This document shows positions 26,009-37,036 of a stretch of 64,000 nucleotides of DNA, piece after piece. The position numbers and the translations under genes were made by a program. The notes under the pieces are model-generated. The model searched no databases. It was not told where the DNA came from and saw nothing but the letters and a program-made list of their open reading frames with translations. The stretch comes from Enoplolaimus lenunculus (Eukaryota; Nematoda; Enoplea; Enoplida; Thoracostomopsidae): contig JASANG010000773.1 in assembly GCA_030248215.1 (NCBI GenBank), forward strand, positions 62,001-126,000. Direction: 5' to 3'. The stretch's first letter is position 1; every line of letters begins with the position of its first letter.

Positions 26009-26163
26009 TTAGCCCTATTCACACATGCAAATTTTTGCAGCAAAAACTTGCACGAGCAAGTTTGGTCACAAAGCAGCTTTGAAGTTCTTGCAGCTGCGAA
26101 TTATTCACTGGAATTCATGCTATTGAATTCTGTAAAAACTTGCACGTGTGAATGGGGCTTAAT
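26009..26163. mobile_element. Palindromic MITE with CCCTATTCACACATGCAA ends
   Basis: Left end AGCCCTATTCACACATGCAA and right end TTGCACGTGTGAATGGGGCT are inverted repeats. The interior has CTTGCACGAGCAAGTTTGGT. Related fragments lie at about 13850-13968, 14750-14812 and 38010-38096. Confidence 0.6.
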
Positions 26164-28169
26164 AATTTAGACGCTATATACTTTTTAACAAATGTGCGAT
26201 AGCACGCTTAAGAGTCTTAGTATAGCTAAATTAGAATGCCACAAGTTATTTGTAATCTGGGTTGAAATCATTTTTTCCATCCAGACATTCCTTGTCTGGA
26301 AAAATTTAAAACAAATATAGTCGTAATACTAAGTAACTGTTTTACCAACAGGAATAACGTGTACGAGAACTATTATTCGCATGAGTGCTCTACCTGGACG
26401 TATGTTTAGTGTAAGTTTGTCCGTATTTATGGCTAATCTTGTTAGTGAACGGTGGCTTACAAAGACATTCTTTCGCCTAATTAAGCTGTTTGAAATAGTT
26501 TCCTCAAATTATCGAATGATATTATGTACATATATACTGGTTGCTTTCGTGAGGCCGTACTGCAGCGAGCTATAATATAGTCCTAAAAACGTGTTACACT
26601 AAACGTTTTAGTGATAAGTTGGAATAGAAAAGTTATCTTTGTAGATATAACAACTATCAATTTCATTTCTGTAAATAATTAAATGCTCACTGTTACAAGT
26701 ACAGTCTTGATTTAACACTACTGATGATTATATTTGTAAACATTTGGCAGCTAATTTTAGACACTTTAAAATGCTGTGTAAGTCATTCGGGTAAACTAGC
26801 TGAAATGGTTGCATTATTTGGAACAACCCTGGTATTTATATGTACAATGTACATACTGTTTGATTTATTTTTCGATTTCCTGAAAGCACGCAGCAAGAGT
26901 GGAATGTTGTCCAAAATACGTATCTTAAGCGTTTCAGCGATTAAAAATTGAACTAGAAAATGTAGTCTTCATCGCGTCATTTTGATTTGCAGTTTGCGCA
27001 CTGTAGATATTATTTGTAAATATATTTGGCAGTTCAGTTTCGAAAACGTTTGCTTTGCACACTTCTTCATTCAGCCAATTCTCAAGCAATTTTTGAGGTC
27101 GTTGCGGTAGTGGCGTAGTAGTTGAGCAGACTACTTGATATAGGAGCGGTGTTACAAATCTGTGTATGTGTGTGTGTTTGTTTCTGTGTAAACTGTCGAG
27201 TCGACTCCTCGTTGTTTGGGTATTAAAGTTTTAAGTGTTTTTTCCGGAGTTACGTAAATTTTGAAATTCGTAAGAACTTCAGGTGAGAGTTGCACTGCGG
27301 TTGAGTAGCTGTATTGTTTAGAGTTTCTTATGAAAACATATATACGTATATATGTGAACAGATGTGTAAATTTCTATATATATATATATATATATTTATA
27401 TATGTATGTATGTATGTATGAATGTGTGTGTAAAGTAGGAAATGTTGCACCGCCACGCGGTACCGAGAGGGATAATCGTTTTTTAAAGTAGTAGGCGATA
27501 GTTTTTTTGTTCGTGTCATACTTTCCGCGGAATGCGCAGAACGCCATACACAAGACAACGGGGTTCGACCCCATTTGAGAGAATATTAAAAATGTTTCAG
27601 AAGTTGAAAATTTTTGCGGTAAAATTGTTTAAAGGGAACTAGTGAGTGGGTGGCATTTGGACTTTATATATATACGTACACAGAGTTGTATATGTACCAC
27701 TCGAGGGTTTGCGCTGGTAACCATGCCGCAGTTTGATGTAAGGTGCAACCGTGAAATGTAGCTGAGCGTTTCTCAAGTAACACGACAATAACTAACGGCT
27801 GAGAAGTTCAAGTGAACATCGTTTAACGCTGTGACTGCGAGCTAAATGTCGTTGTTTTGCCCTCACAATGGGTTATGCATTCCAGTTGAGAAATATGCGG
27901 CGGTACTTTCGAGTTGCCATATACCTGCGCTATGGTTAGTTTGATATAAGGCAAAATTTGTGTCCCTACACTACTGTTGATTGTTTCCCTAAACCTAAAG
28001 GTCGGCTGAGGTTTAGGCTGAACCTGAGCATATTAGTTTGACTAGGTATAATCGGGACGTTAGACCTGGTAACTGCGCAGCTGGAAAAGCAGCTATATAT
28101 ACGCCGAGCTGCTGGAATTATCTTACAGATTGCTAAGCAAGCTGTGGCACATAGCGCGCCTCTCCCACT

Positions 28170-29160
28170 ATTTTTGTTGTCGGCTATATGTCGAGTCGTA
28201 TGCTGTCAGCTAGCGTACAACACAATACGCATTGCATGCACTGAGACAAGCATATGTCACATACTTACATTCTTCAACTTTCACCAAAGTCGTCCCTTGA
28301 CCGTCCATCCTATTTTCAATTAGATATTGCGTTCGGCATAGCCCCCATGTTCATCTAGGTATGTACACTCGGGACATCAGACTTCTTTTACTATGCAGTC
28401 ATAAAAGCAGGTTACGAGGCGGTTTCGAACTCTCAGCTTACGGATATTAAAGCGAACGCTCTACTACTGTGCCATGCTGCCCGCTCTAACTATTTTTATA
28501 GTCGACTGGACTTGTCGAGACGAGTGGTGTGCTGCTGATTAGCGTGCAAGCACGTATTTCATATTTATTAAGACAACCATGACTCACATGCTTACATGCT
28601 TCAATTTTTGCCAACGCCGTCCCTTGACCGTTCCTCTATTTTCGACTGGATACCGTGGTCAAAGCACTGTTATGTGTCAGTTATGGTAGCATCGGTCAGG
28701 AACTTCAGACGTTTTTGCTAGCAGCTGCGAAAGCAGGCTTACGGATGCATCACAATTCAAGTCTGCGGATCCTTAAGCGAACGCTCTAATACTGCGCCGT
28801 ATAGCCAGCCTATCGAGCTGCTTTTATCGTCGAATATTTTCGTCGTCACGTATGCTGAAGGCTAGCGCATAACTGTGCATTGCATGTATTGTATATGGAC
28901 TAGGACAAGCATGGCTCTCATACTTCATGCCCAAATTTTTACCAAAATCATATCTTGACCGTACATTCCATTCGACATGATAGCGAGCCTACAGCTGGCA
29001 ATTTGAATTTGCCATAGCGACTACGGAGTAGTCCCGTTTCAGTCTAGATAACCGCGATAACCGCGATCAGGAGTCTGAAATCTTTTTAATCAAGGAGTGG
29101 GAAAAGCGGACACTGGTCAGGTTTCAACTCTCAAGCTATGAATCTTTAAGCGAATTGCAG
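28170..29160 (-). repeat. Array of three diverged tRNA-derived SINE copies
   Basis: Minus-strand tRNA-like heads with GGAGAGCG/GTTCGAAACC-type boxes occur near 28421-28483 and 28750-28810, with a weaker one near 29110-29150. Each follows a body carrying GTCCCTTGACCGT and TTCGACTGGATACCGTG. The same body is joined to the tRNA-like units near 12600-12780. Confidence 0.55.
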
Positions 29161-29222
29161 CTATGAATATGCACTGGGACAAGCATGTCTCGCATGTTTA
29201 ATAAGCGTAAGAATATGCTATG

Positions 29223-29492
29223 TTAACCCCTTCTCACATTGAGTTGCCTGTAGGCAACTCAGCGCAATGTATATACGTTAAATAGTATATATCGCACCGT
29301 GTTTAACAATTGCAACACATATACATAGTACTAAATCACCACAAGACGTGAGAGCCCCCTCGGGCTCAAGCGCCAAGCTCCTATAGCTGAGTGGTAATGG
29401 TATACGCCTCCCACTCCAGTCACTGGAGTTCGAATCCTAGCATAAAAGTAAGTCTCAGGGAAATAGAAAATATTCATGTGAGAAAGGGTTAA
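29223..29492. mobile_element. TTAACCC(T)TTCTCAC-ended element with tRNA-like core
   Basis: Ends TTAACCCCTTCTCACATTG and GTGAGAAAGGGTTAA are inverted. Inside, at about 29383-29440 on the plus strand, are an A-box-like TAGCTGAGTGGTAATGG and the B-box GGAGTTCGAATCC. Family members lie at 43488-43757, 43780-44028 and, degenerate, 53463-53680. Confidence 0.6.
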
Positions 29493-32118
29493 TTCAGCCA
29501 TACGTGGCAATAAACAAGCATGTACACTAATGCGAAAACAATAATACCCGAGCCGGATGTCTAAAGGATGTCTACATTTTGTTGGCCGCACCCTAATGAT
29601 TATGTCGTTTGTTTCTTATCAGTAAGGTCACCATTATAACATTTACTGGAAAACCAGCGTCTAAATGATATTTAAATGACGATAGAATGTTGCGTATACA
29701 AAGAGGTGTAAGGGTAAAAGTCAGGGAGCTGGACTTTGATGCAAACCCCCTGTTATTTTTGACCAAAAGTTCGTAGCAATTTTTAGTTGGATATATATGT
29801 ATATATACGTAAGCTGCGTTGGAAATTGATATTATGTACCGTGTAATCCCACAGTTTTTTAAATTTTGACTATATGCCCTTGTATACGTGGTACAATTAA
29901 TATGCCTTTAGCTTTGTTATTTTGGCGTAAAAATGCTTTGTAATGCGGCGAAAGTAAAGGCAAAAATGGTGAAATTTGTTTGTTATTAGTGTCTTCTGTA
30001 ATAATGTCGTGTGAAAGAGTTTAACATGTATATTTGTCACTTCTCGCTGTATACGTATACGCAGTGTTCTATCGGTAGACACGGGACGATGTCTTTAGCA
30101 ACATTTTTCAAAAATTGAACAAAGTTTCTTATTCATCATGGTTTATTGAGAAAACAAGCATGCGATTTATTACATGCCAGTGTAAGGATATAGGGATGAA
30201 GGCGGTATTGTATTACGTCACGAAATTTTTGTGGTGGGACAAGAAGAATCATTTACAAACCCTTTAAACATCAATCTGAAACCTTGAAGCCAAAATGGTT
30301 TCATTTATGTGAGGTTATCCGATTCCGAGTTGAAATCTTGGCTACGCTCTTGGCCGTTAATATGTTCTTTGTGTATGGAAAATAACCTTGTCGAGCTCAA
30401 GCGTAAAGTTTGTTTAAAGGTATATATTCTCGTATTTGTATCATTGACATTCAGTTGAAAATTTGGTAGTTTCAATTAGAATTTCGCAAGTTTGTAGAGG
30501 CGTTGCTCATAGATTAAATTTGCTGGAATCTAATGTCCATGTTTATTCCGATTGTCAGTAACAGATTGAAACTGCATTGAAACTATTTAGATTGACAACA
30601 GTTGAGGTTTAACGATACACATAACTTTCGAAGCAAGCTATTTGTGTTTTAGTTTCAATCCAAAGTCAATGTAACTACTAGCAACGAATTGTTGCTAAGC
30701 GTGATACCTGCAGTTAGTATATTATATATCTAATATACTAACTTTATGCATTTGGTAGTTTGTTGAGTAATTACTGTTGAGTTTAACGTTTGATAATTGA
30801 GTAGGGCAATGTGTATATACATCACAGTAAAGCTGAAAATCAGGGTCTAAATTTTTTATCATACAGTTGTAAAGTTTGCCCCGTATTGCCGTTCTACCAC
30901 TTATCTTCTTTGTCTGGTTTATAAAAATTTGTATTATTCATTTTTTAACTTTGGTCCGGCTTAAAGAATTAGTATACGTTTATTTCATTATCGGAAAGTA
31001 TATATTTCAAGTTAAAATTTTGTGGTCCAACGCATCGAACGAGATAATTGTATAATTTCTAGAATCCAGCAAGTTATTGAAACTTGTCCGCGCCCACGTT
31101 CACGCCATCTTCTAGCCGAACACACGACTATTTAATTGTTTTACAATTTGAAATTTGTATGAGAATTTGGGAAATTAAATGTAGTTTTTAAAATTTGTAT
31201 GAGAATTTAGGAAATTAAATGTAGTTTTTTTATTGCTTTTTTGCTTAAATCGAAGGAAAAAAGTACGTTGCTGCTGTGAGAAAAATATTTTATCTCTGTT
31301 TTAGTGTTTTTCATCGCATTTTTAAGCCGATGGATACACAGTCATGTAGTATTTTATATGGCGAAAACTATAATAGAAGTATAACTGTGCGGCGAGTGTA
31401 TGCATGCATTGTTAATCTTCGTTTTTTTAAAAATCGTTTAAATCTGTATAATTCGCCCGTGTTTTAGTGTTAGAAAATGATGGGTTTTTCGTGAGCAGCG
31501 GAATTTCGCTTCATATTTTTGTGAATTATTAAATATATATGAGACATTTTTTCCTCGAAATGTGAAAAATGCGACAGGCGGCTGATTTCTTTGTTCATTA
31601 CAAGGGATATATAATGCCTATTTTCGGGGGTTTTCGTAGTTGTATTTGTATATATTTTGTTGGGCTGTTATAAACAGATAACCGTTATAGAAGCTAGGCT
31701 GTGGTAACAATGGGATTTAACGTTGGAATAGTCGGAACATTGACATGCGGTGGTAAAGTGGATATGTATAGACAGCAAAGCTTAACTCGCGTAAACTCAA
31801 TACAGAGTTGAGTTGGTTGAATGCTATATCGTCTTGACTGGTTGTTTTGAACATATTGCTTAAGATATATAGCCAATTTAGAAATTATAGTGCATTCAGC
31901 AAGATATATTAGTAAAAAAACTAAAGCATAGGATGGATATTACAGCTGCATACAAAGCTTATGCCCAATGCTCGAATAGAAAATATATACTGAACCCTCG
32001 TTTCAACCATTATTTTGTATCGAATCAAGGCTGCAGAATATCATTTAGTCAGTTTTTCATTACAAGATTCCATGTTATAAAATGACTTAATATCTATCTC
32101 AGGTGTGTCGCCAAAAAA

Positions 32119-32600
32119 GGAGTTGACTCTGGACCTACAATCGGCGAATCAAAACTTGTTTACCAACGTAAATTTAAGTTTTTCAGTGAGATGTTTAATT
32201 TAAACATTGTGTCAGATTTTCCGCTTGCTTCGCTTGCGAATTGTTCAAAACTCAACCTTTACTGTAGCTTATGGTTGCCTATAGTCGTGTTGACTCTGGA
32301 CCTACAATCGGCGAATCAAAACTTGTTTACCAACGAAAAAATAATTTTTTTAGAGAGATTATTTAAACAGGTGTGTCGCCAGATTTTTCGCTTGCAATCA
32401 AAACCAACCTTACTGTAGCATGGGCCGGAGTCGTGTTGACTCTGGACCTACAATCGGCGAATCAAAACTTGTTTACCAACGTAAATTTAAGTTTTTCAGT
32501 GAGATGTTTAATTTAAACATTGTGTCAGATTTTTCGCTTGCGAATTGTTCAAAACTCAACCTTTACTGTAGCTTATGGTTGCCTATAGTCGTACCACAAC
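32119..32600 (+). repeat. Three direct repeats of about 145-170 bp
   Basis: GTTGACTCTGGACCTACAAT starts copies at about 32120, 32289 and 32435. The first and third are nearly identical over about 140 bp (through GATGTTTAATTTAAACATTG); the middle copy is more diverged. No coding meaning seen. Confidence 0.7.
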
Positions 32601-33922
32601 AGAAACACCTGGCTACGCACCTGATAATTAGAGCTTGGTATTAACAATAGGTTTTAAACCAAGAAACTAGGATTTACAAGTTTTTGCACAAACATGCTGT
32701 GTGTATATATATGATTTAGTTTCGTCGTATTATTTAGCTCATAGGCATAGGTGATATATAAATTTAGGGCCAGGGACTATATTTCGGTCGTTCTGTTCAT
32801 TGTTCAGTCAAGTCAGTATTGAAAAGACGTTAATTGTGTAAACTGTTCCTTGTTATATTTTTTGTAACAAAGAATGTTTGTTTGAATTTGCTGCGACATT
32901 TTTTGTAGCGCTCGCGTTTTTATACTACGAAGTTTACCGCACTGATCGAGGTTTTTGTTACTTTTTACTGTATTTTTGTACGCGAATATACGGAGCTGTG
33001 CAACTTTAAAATATTATCTTGTGTTTACTTTGATGTGTTACTTGAGTACAGAGTGAATGAGTATTATATATGCAAAATTTTCATATCCATGGGCGTTGTC
33101 ATAATCTTGAGATGGAAGGTGGTGAATTTTGAGGAAAACTTATTAAATGTGGCAATAGGACGGTGGTATAAGCAGTGTTTTTTAGTTTACATAACTATAA
33201 TAGTTGTATAAAAATGGTTTAGGGACTCTATAAACGTTTGCATCTACGTCTCCTTGCGTATACCTATACCAGCGCTCATGTTTATATCAAGTTTAGTGCT
33301 ATTAAAATTGTCGTTTGTTGCGTTTTGTTGACGAACAAGTAGGGATATTGCCATTAATCATGAATATTTTTAAATATACAGGGATTTGGGGTGTTAATTT
33401 CATAACGTTAAATAAATGAGTTGTTTTAGTCTTATTGCTTCGTTGAAAGTTTATGGGTGAGAGGAGCAGGCTATAACCGGAGGTCTTCCTCTGGCTCCGG
33501 TGGGAAATGGGCCTTCGGCGCCGACAGAATTTCTGCAAGAGGTTGTGGCAATTTCGGTAGTGAAATTTGTTTGTTTGGAGTCTTTCGTTTTAACTTGGTA
33601 CCAGGGTGCAAAGGGAGGTGTAAAATTCCGGAGCCGGATCGTTACCGAAACTTGCTGGAGCCGGATCTGATGCGAAGTTACGTAGTAAAAATGGAGGTTA
33701 CTTAGCTAATTTTAGCCAATCTCTACAATATGTTAAGTTTGGTTTTACGCTCATTTTTTGCAAAATTTCGGAAATTCTTTCCTGAAAATTGTAACAAAAG
33801 TAAAACGGAACGCGCCAAAATATTTGGAAACGTTAAAACTAACTATCGAACTATACGACCCACAAGCCAATGTTACTTTCACGGGCATAACAGTAATATA
33901 GGCATATTCCTAAGACCGGCCC

Positions 33923-34061
33923 AATGACATGAACAGGGCTGTAGCCTTAGTATATATGGGCATATTCCTAAACGTAAACTTAAGGATAAGCCTATAAAAT
34001 GAAATAATTATTGTAAATCTTAAGCTTTACTCTATTGCTCCGCACGTGTTCTATGCATGGG
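33923..34061. mobile_element. Copy of the ATGTATAGAACAG-ended MITE family (diverged)
   Basis: Ends ATGACATGAACAGGGCTG and CGTGTTCTATGCATGG are degenerate inverted repeats. Inside are CATATTCCTAA and CTTAAGGATAAGCCTA, the internal layout of the better copy at 40871-41040. Confidence 0.55.
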
Positions 34062-34467
34062 TCTCTAAGCGTAAGTAAAAAATTAGTCTAAAGCTTAAAT
34101 GGTCCCGCGAAAAAATGGTTCGCCCCTCAAAGTAACATGGACTAATAAATAACTGTTCATTTGTGCATAGTTTCTTCCAGAACAAAATCAATTCCAATAT
34201 TACCACGCCAATGACAGTAGTTGAAGAAACAGCATAGTTTGGTTTATCAAACACCATAGTGACAGTGACATTTGTACCTTTGCGTGAGAGTGCATTTATT
34301 CATTAATACCATTTTGGAGTACCTGCCAGCACGTGTTCTTCAAACATTAAATGATTTTTACCACGTACAAACTTGAACATTCCTGAAAGTTCGCAACGCT
34401 TTGAATATAATTTCTGTTTGCTTATTGAATTTTGGCCAATATTAATGTACCAGGAGTACATACAACA

Positions 34468-34830
34468 AATATAATTGGGACAGTGCTGACAGGACAGCTG
34501 GATGGTTGGGACAATTGGCACAGTGGGGATACTGGAACAGTTGGGACAGATGTGGCAGCAAGACAATTGGAACCGGTAGGACAGCGGGACAGTTGGGACG
34601 GCTGCACAGTTGTGACAAAGGGATAGTTAAGACAGCGAAATAGTACAGACAGCGAAATAGTACAGACAGCGAGACAATTGGGACAGTTAGGACAGCGAGA
34701 CAGTTGGGACAGCGGCTCAGTTGGTACAGTGGTACAGTTGGGACAGTGGGGACAGCTGGGGCAGCATGACACTTGAACAGTTGAGACAGCAGGACGGTTT
34801 GGACAAAGGGACAGCAAGGCCCACAACAAG
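34468..34830. repeat. GGACAG(TTGGGACAGCG)n minisatellite
   Basis: Degenerate repeats of GGGACAGTTGGGACAGCG and CAGACAGCGAAATAGTA over about 360 bp. The long minus-strand frame here is Cys/Pro-rich only because it translates the repeat. Confidence 0.75.
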
Positions 34831-35094
34831 GAAAAGCTCCTCCACGTAGAAAAATTTTCTTTAACTGGATTCTCAGGGGGCTGCCGCCCCCTGACTCCCA
34901 TGTTCAAGGGACCCTAAGCAGGACGGAAAGCTGTCGTCCGTCAAAAAAATATATATAATATATATTTGGCTGTGCATATATAAACAGGAGTGCATATGTT
35001 TGCGCTCCCGGAATATTGCTGTCCCGGGACAATGAGACCGCCTTTATCGTAACATGGGCTGACGTTTTGTATTAAAGTCACATGATTCTTTTAA

Positions 35095-36737
35095 CCCTCA
35101 ATGGCCCGACAGTCTACATATGTAGACATAACCAGTTCGACAATTGATTGTTCGGCAGGTGCTATAGTTAAGAATCTATTGTTTAATTTCCATCGATAAT
35201 TATTCTGTTATAGTAGTATAAAAAACTTATAGCATTGTGGGAACAAAAGTTTGCTGTACAGTGAGTCATATACCTATATAACCCGACCGTCTACATATGT
35301 AGACAGATGTTGATTTGATCATAGTTTGAGTTTTGACAAGAATTGGAACGTTTTGTTCTTACACACGGTTTTGTATGGTGAGGTAAAGTCAGGGAAATGT
35401 CAGGTTTGCATAAATTATCTTTGACTGAGGTCGTACGACGTGTATTAGAACCAAGTGATTCAGAGACAGAAGATAACAAACCGGACGACAATAGTTCAAA
35501 TGACGACTCAGAATCAGTTGAGTTAGGTCAATGCAGTAGTGAAGAGGCTGCTATTTATGAGCAAGATAGTGATGGTGAATTACAAAAACAATCGGACGCA
35601 TCTAGTAGTGAGTTGAGCGATATGGACGAGACTTCTAGTGGAAGTAATGTGTTTTTGTCAGCGACGGGTGTTGAGTGGCATTTACAACACCGCCTGTCCG
35701 TGTGTTAGCTAGAAATATAATTCGCTTTCGCGAAGGCACTGCAGTAAACCCTACAACAGAGTCACAAGCATTTTATCTTTATATAAACGAGCCCATTTTA
35801 CATACAATTCAGCGACTCACTAGTAGGCGACTGCGGGCGCGCAATTTTTCAACGCTACCAATGTGCGAGCTGAAAGCTTGGCTTGGGGTGGTAATTAGAG
35901 CTGGTGCAGATCGCGATAACATGTCTCCAGTGGCTTCACTATTCACCAAAAACGACAGCAGGCCCTTTTACCGCTGCGCGCTGTCAAAAAACAGAATGAA
36001 ACAGTTGCTGGAAAATGTAACATTCGACAACAAACTGACTCGCCGGGAGCGTCAAAAAAGTGACAAAATGGCTGCTATACGAGATGTTTGGGACCTATTT
36101 CAGTCCAACTTACGTCTTCATTATATACCGTCCGAATCACTTACAGTAGATGAACAGCTCTACGGGTATAGAGGATATGCACCGGGGCGAGCGTACATGC
36201 CGGCGAAACCTGCTAAGTACCGTTGCACAACGCATTCATTGTCATGAAACTGAACGGATATCAAAAGTCACGCAATGTTTTCATGAAAAAAGTAGCCGAA
36301 CAACTAGCGCAAGACAATATGACCAAACGTTACAGTAGTGAAAAAATTTACGCAAAATCAAAGGATTCATTTATGGCTTACGGGCTGCCTCAAAAGCGAA
36401 ACGAACCTTCTACATCTGGTAAACCGACCAAATGTCAGGTCACAAGTTGTCGCAAATCTACGAGATTGAGCTGTTCGTCATGTGGAAAACGAGTGTGCAA
36501 GGACCACATGAATCGCACCATAACGTGCAACGACTGTGCTTAACTGGACAACGCGCCCGCAGTGGGAGGCTGGACGGGGAGCGGGTGGAACTCCGCCAGA
36601 ACACTAGTTCTGACTGTCTCAAGCCAGTTAAAGGAGGAGAGCACCCTGAGATAAGCCAAAACTAACGCTAGTTGTGTTGTCTACATATGTAGACCGTTGG
36701 GCTGATTAAGGTGAAAATTTTGCCGGGCCGTTGAGGG
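35095..36737 (+). mobile_element. piggyBac-family element, internally deleted, with TTAA target duplication
   Basis: Terminal repeats CCCTCAATGGCCCGACA and, inverted, CCCTCAACGGCCCGGCA are flanked by TTAA at 35091-35094 and 36738-36741, the hallmark of piggyBac insertion. The palindrome GTCTACATATGTAGAC appears near the left end, again at about 35289-35304, and near the right end at about 36678-36693. At 1643 bp it is shorter than usual intact elements (about 2.4 kb) because the middle of the transposase is missing. It lies between FNBP1L and the minus-strand lectin-protease gene. Confidence 0.9.
35397..36543 (+). pseudogene. Broken piggyBac transposase
   Basis: The acidic N-terminus (35397-35680: Ser/Asp/Glu-rich, MSGLHKLSLTEVV) is in one frame. 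The DDE_Tnp_1_7-like part (about 35675-36225: PVRVLARNIIRFREG, KAWLGVVIRAG, ESLTVDEQLYGYRG) is in another. After PAKPAKY the sequence jumps to the extreme C-terminus (36243-36540), whose Cys pattern CxSC..CSSCGKRVCKDH..CNDC is the usual piggyBac cysteine-rich domain. The first catalytic Asp (TVDEQ) remains, but the region that should hold the other two is gone. The copy cannot encode an active enzyme, though its ends could be mobilised in trans. Confidence 0.88.
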
Positions 36738-36933
36738 TTAAACAGTATTTTAAGGTTTTATTCTAACAAATATTGTTGTTGAAGGCAGATTTCTAAAAAT
36801 TCTACAAATTTATTGGCTTTCTCTAATCGGTTCAACCATGGCTGGAGTACGAGTTTCGAAACAACAAATAAGTTGTGGAACGATACGAATTTTGTTTCAT
36901 GAAATTAGAGTAGATTTTAAGGTCAAGCAATAC

Positions 36934-36939
36934 TTTATT
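36934..36939 (-). terminator. Candidate poly(A) signal for the minus-strand lectin-cathepsin gene
   Basis: AATAAA on the minus strand about 100 nt after the proposed stop at 37037. A second AATAAA lies farther on, near 36810. Position is suitable but unproven. Confidence 0.4.
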
Positions 36940-37036
36940 TAGGTCATTTAATAGAAAACTCATGTTAATTAAACACGGTGTAACTAGATATTCGTTTGTG
37001 GTAAAAAATTAGAGTCTGTTTCCGTTTTGACTGTAC

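Larger units (their letters stand above)
24049..35090. other. 11-kb gene-poor region
   Basis: Begins with the FNBP1L 3' UTR; the first AATAAA I noted is at 25533, so the 3' end is uncertain. It then holds a palindromic MITE (26009-26163), TA/TATG microsatellites (27375-27420), SINE relics (28170-29160), a TTAACCC-ended element (29223-29492), triplicated repeats (32119-32600) and a GGACAG minisatellite (34468-34830). No open frame shows a recognisable domain or splice structure. Confidence 0.5.

Noticed and set aside
34422-34907. 161-residue minus-strand frame, Cys/Pro-rich
   Set aside because: It translates the GGACAG minisatellite; no start context, splice sites or homology.
36150-36665. 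Extra small genes downstream of the transposase
   Set aside because: Frames at 36150-36338 and 36432-36665 are shadows of the broken piggyBac transposase.
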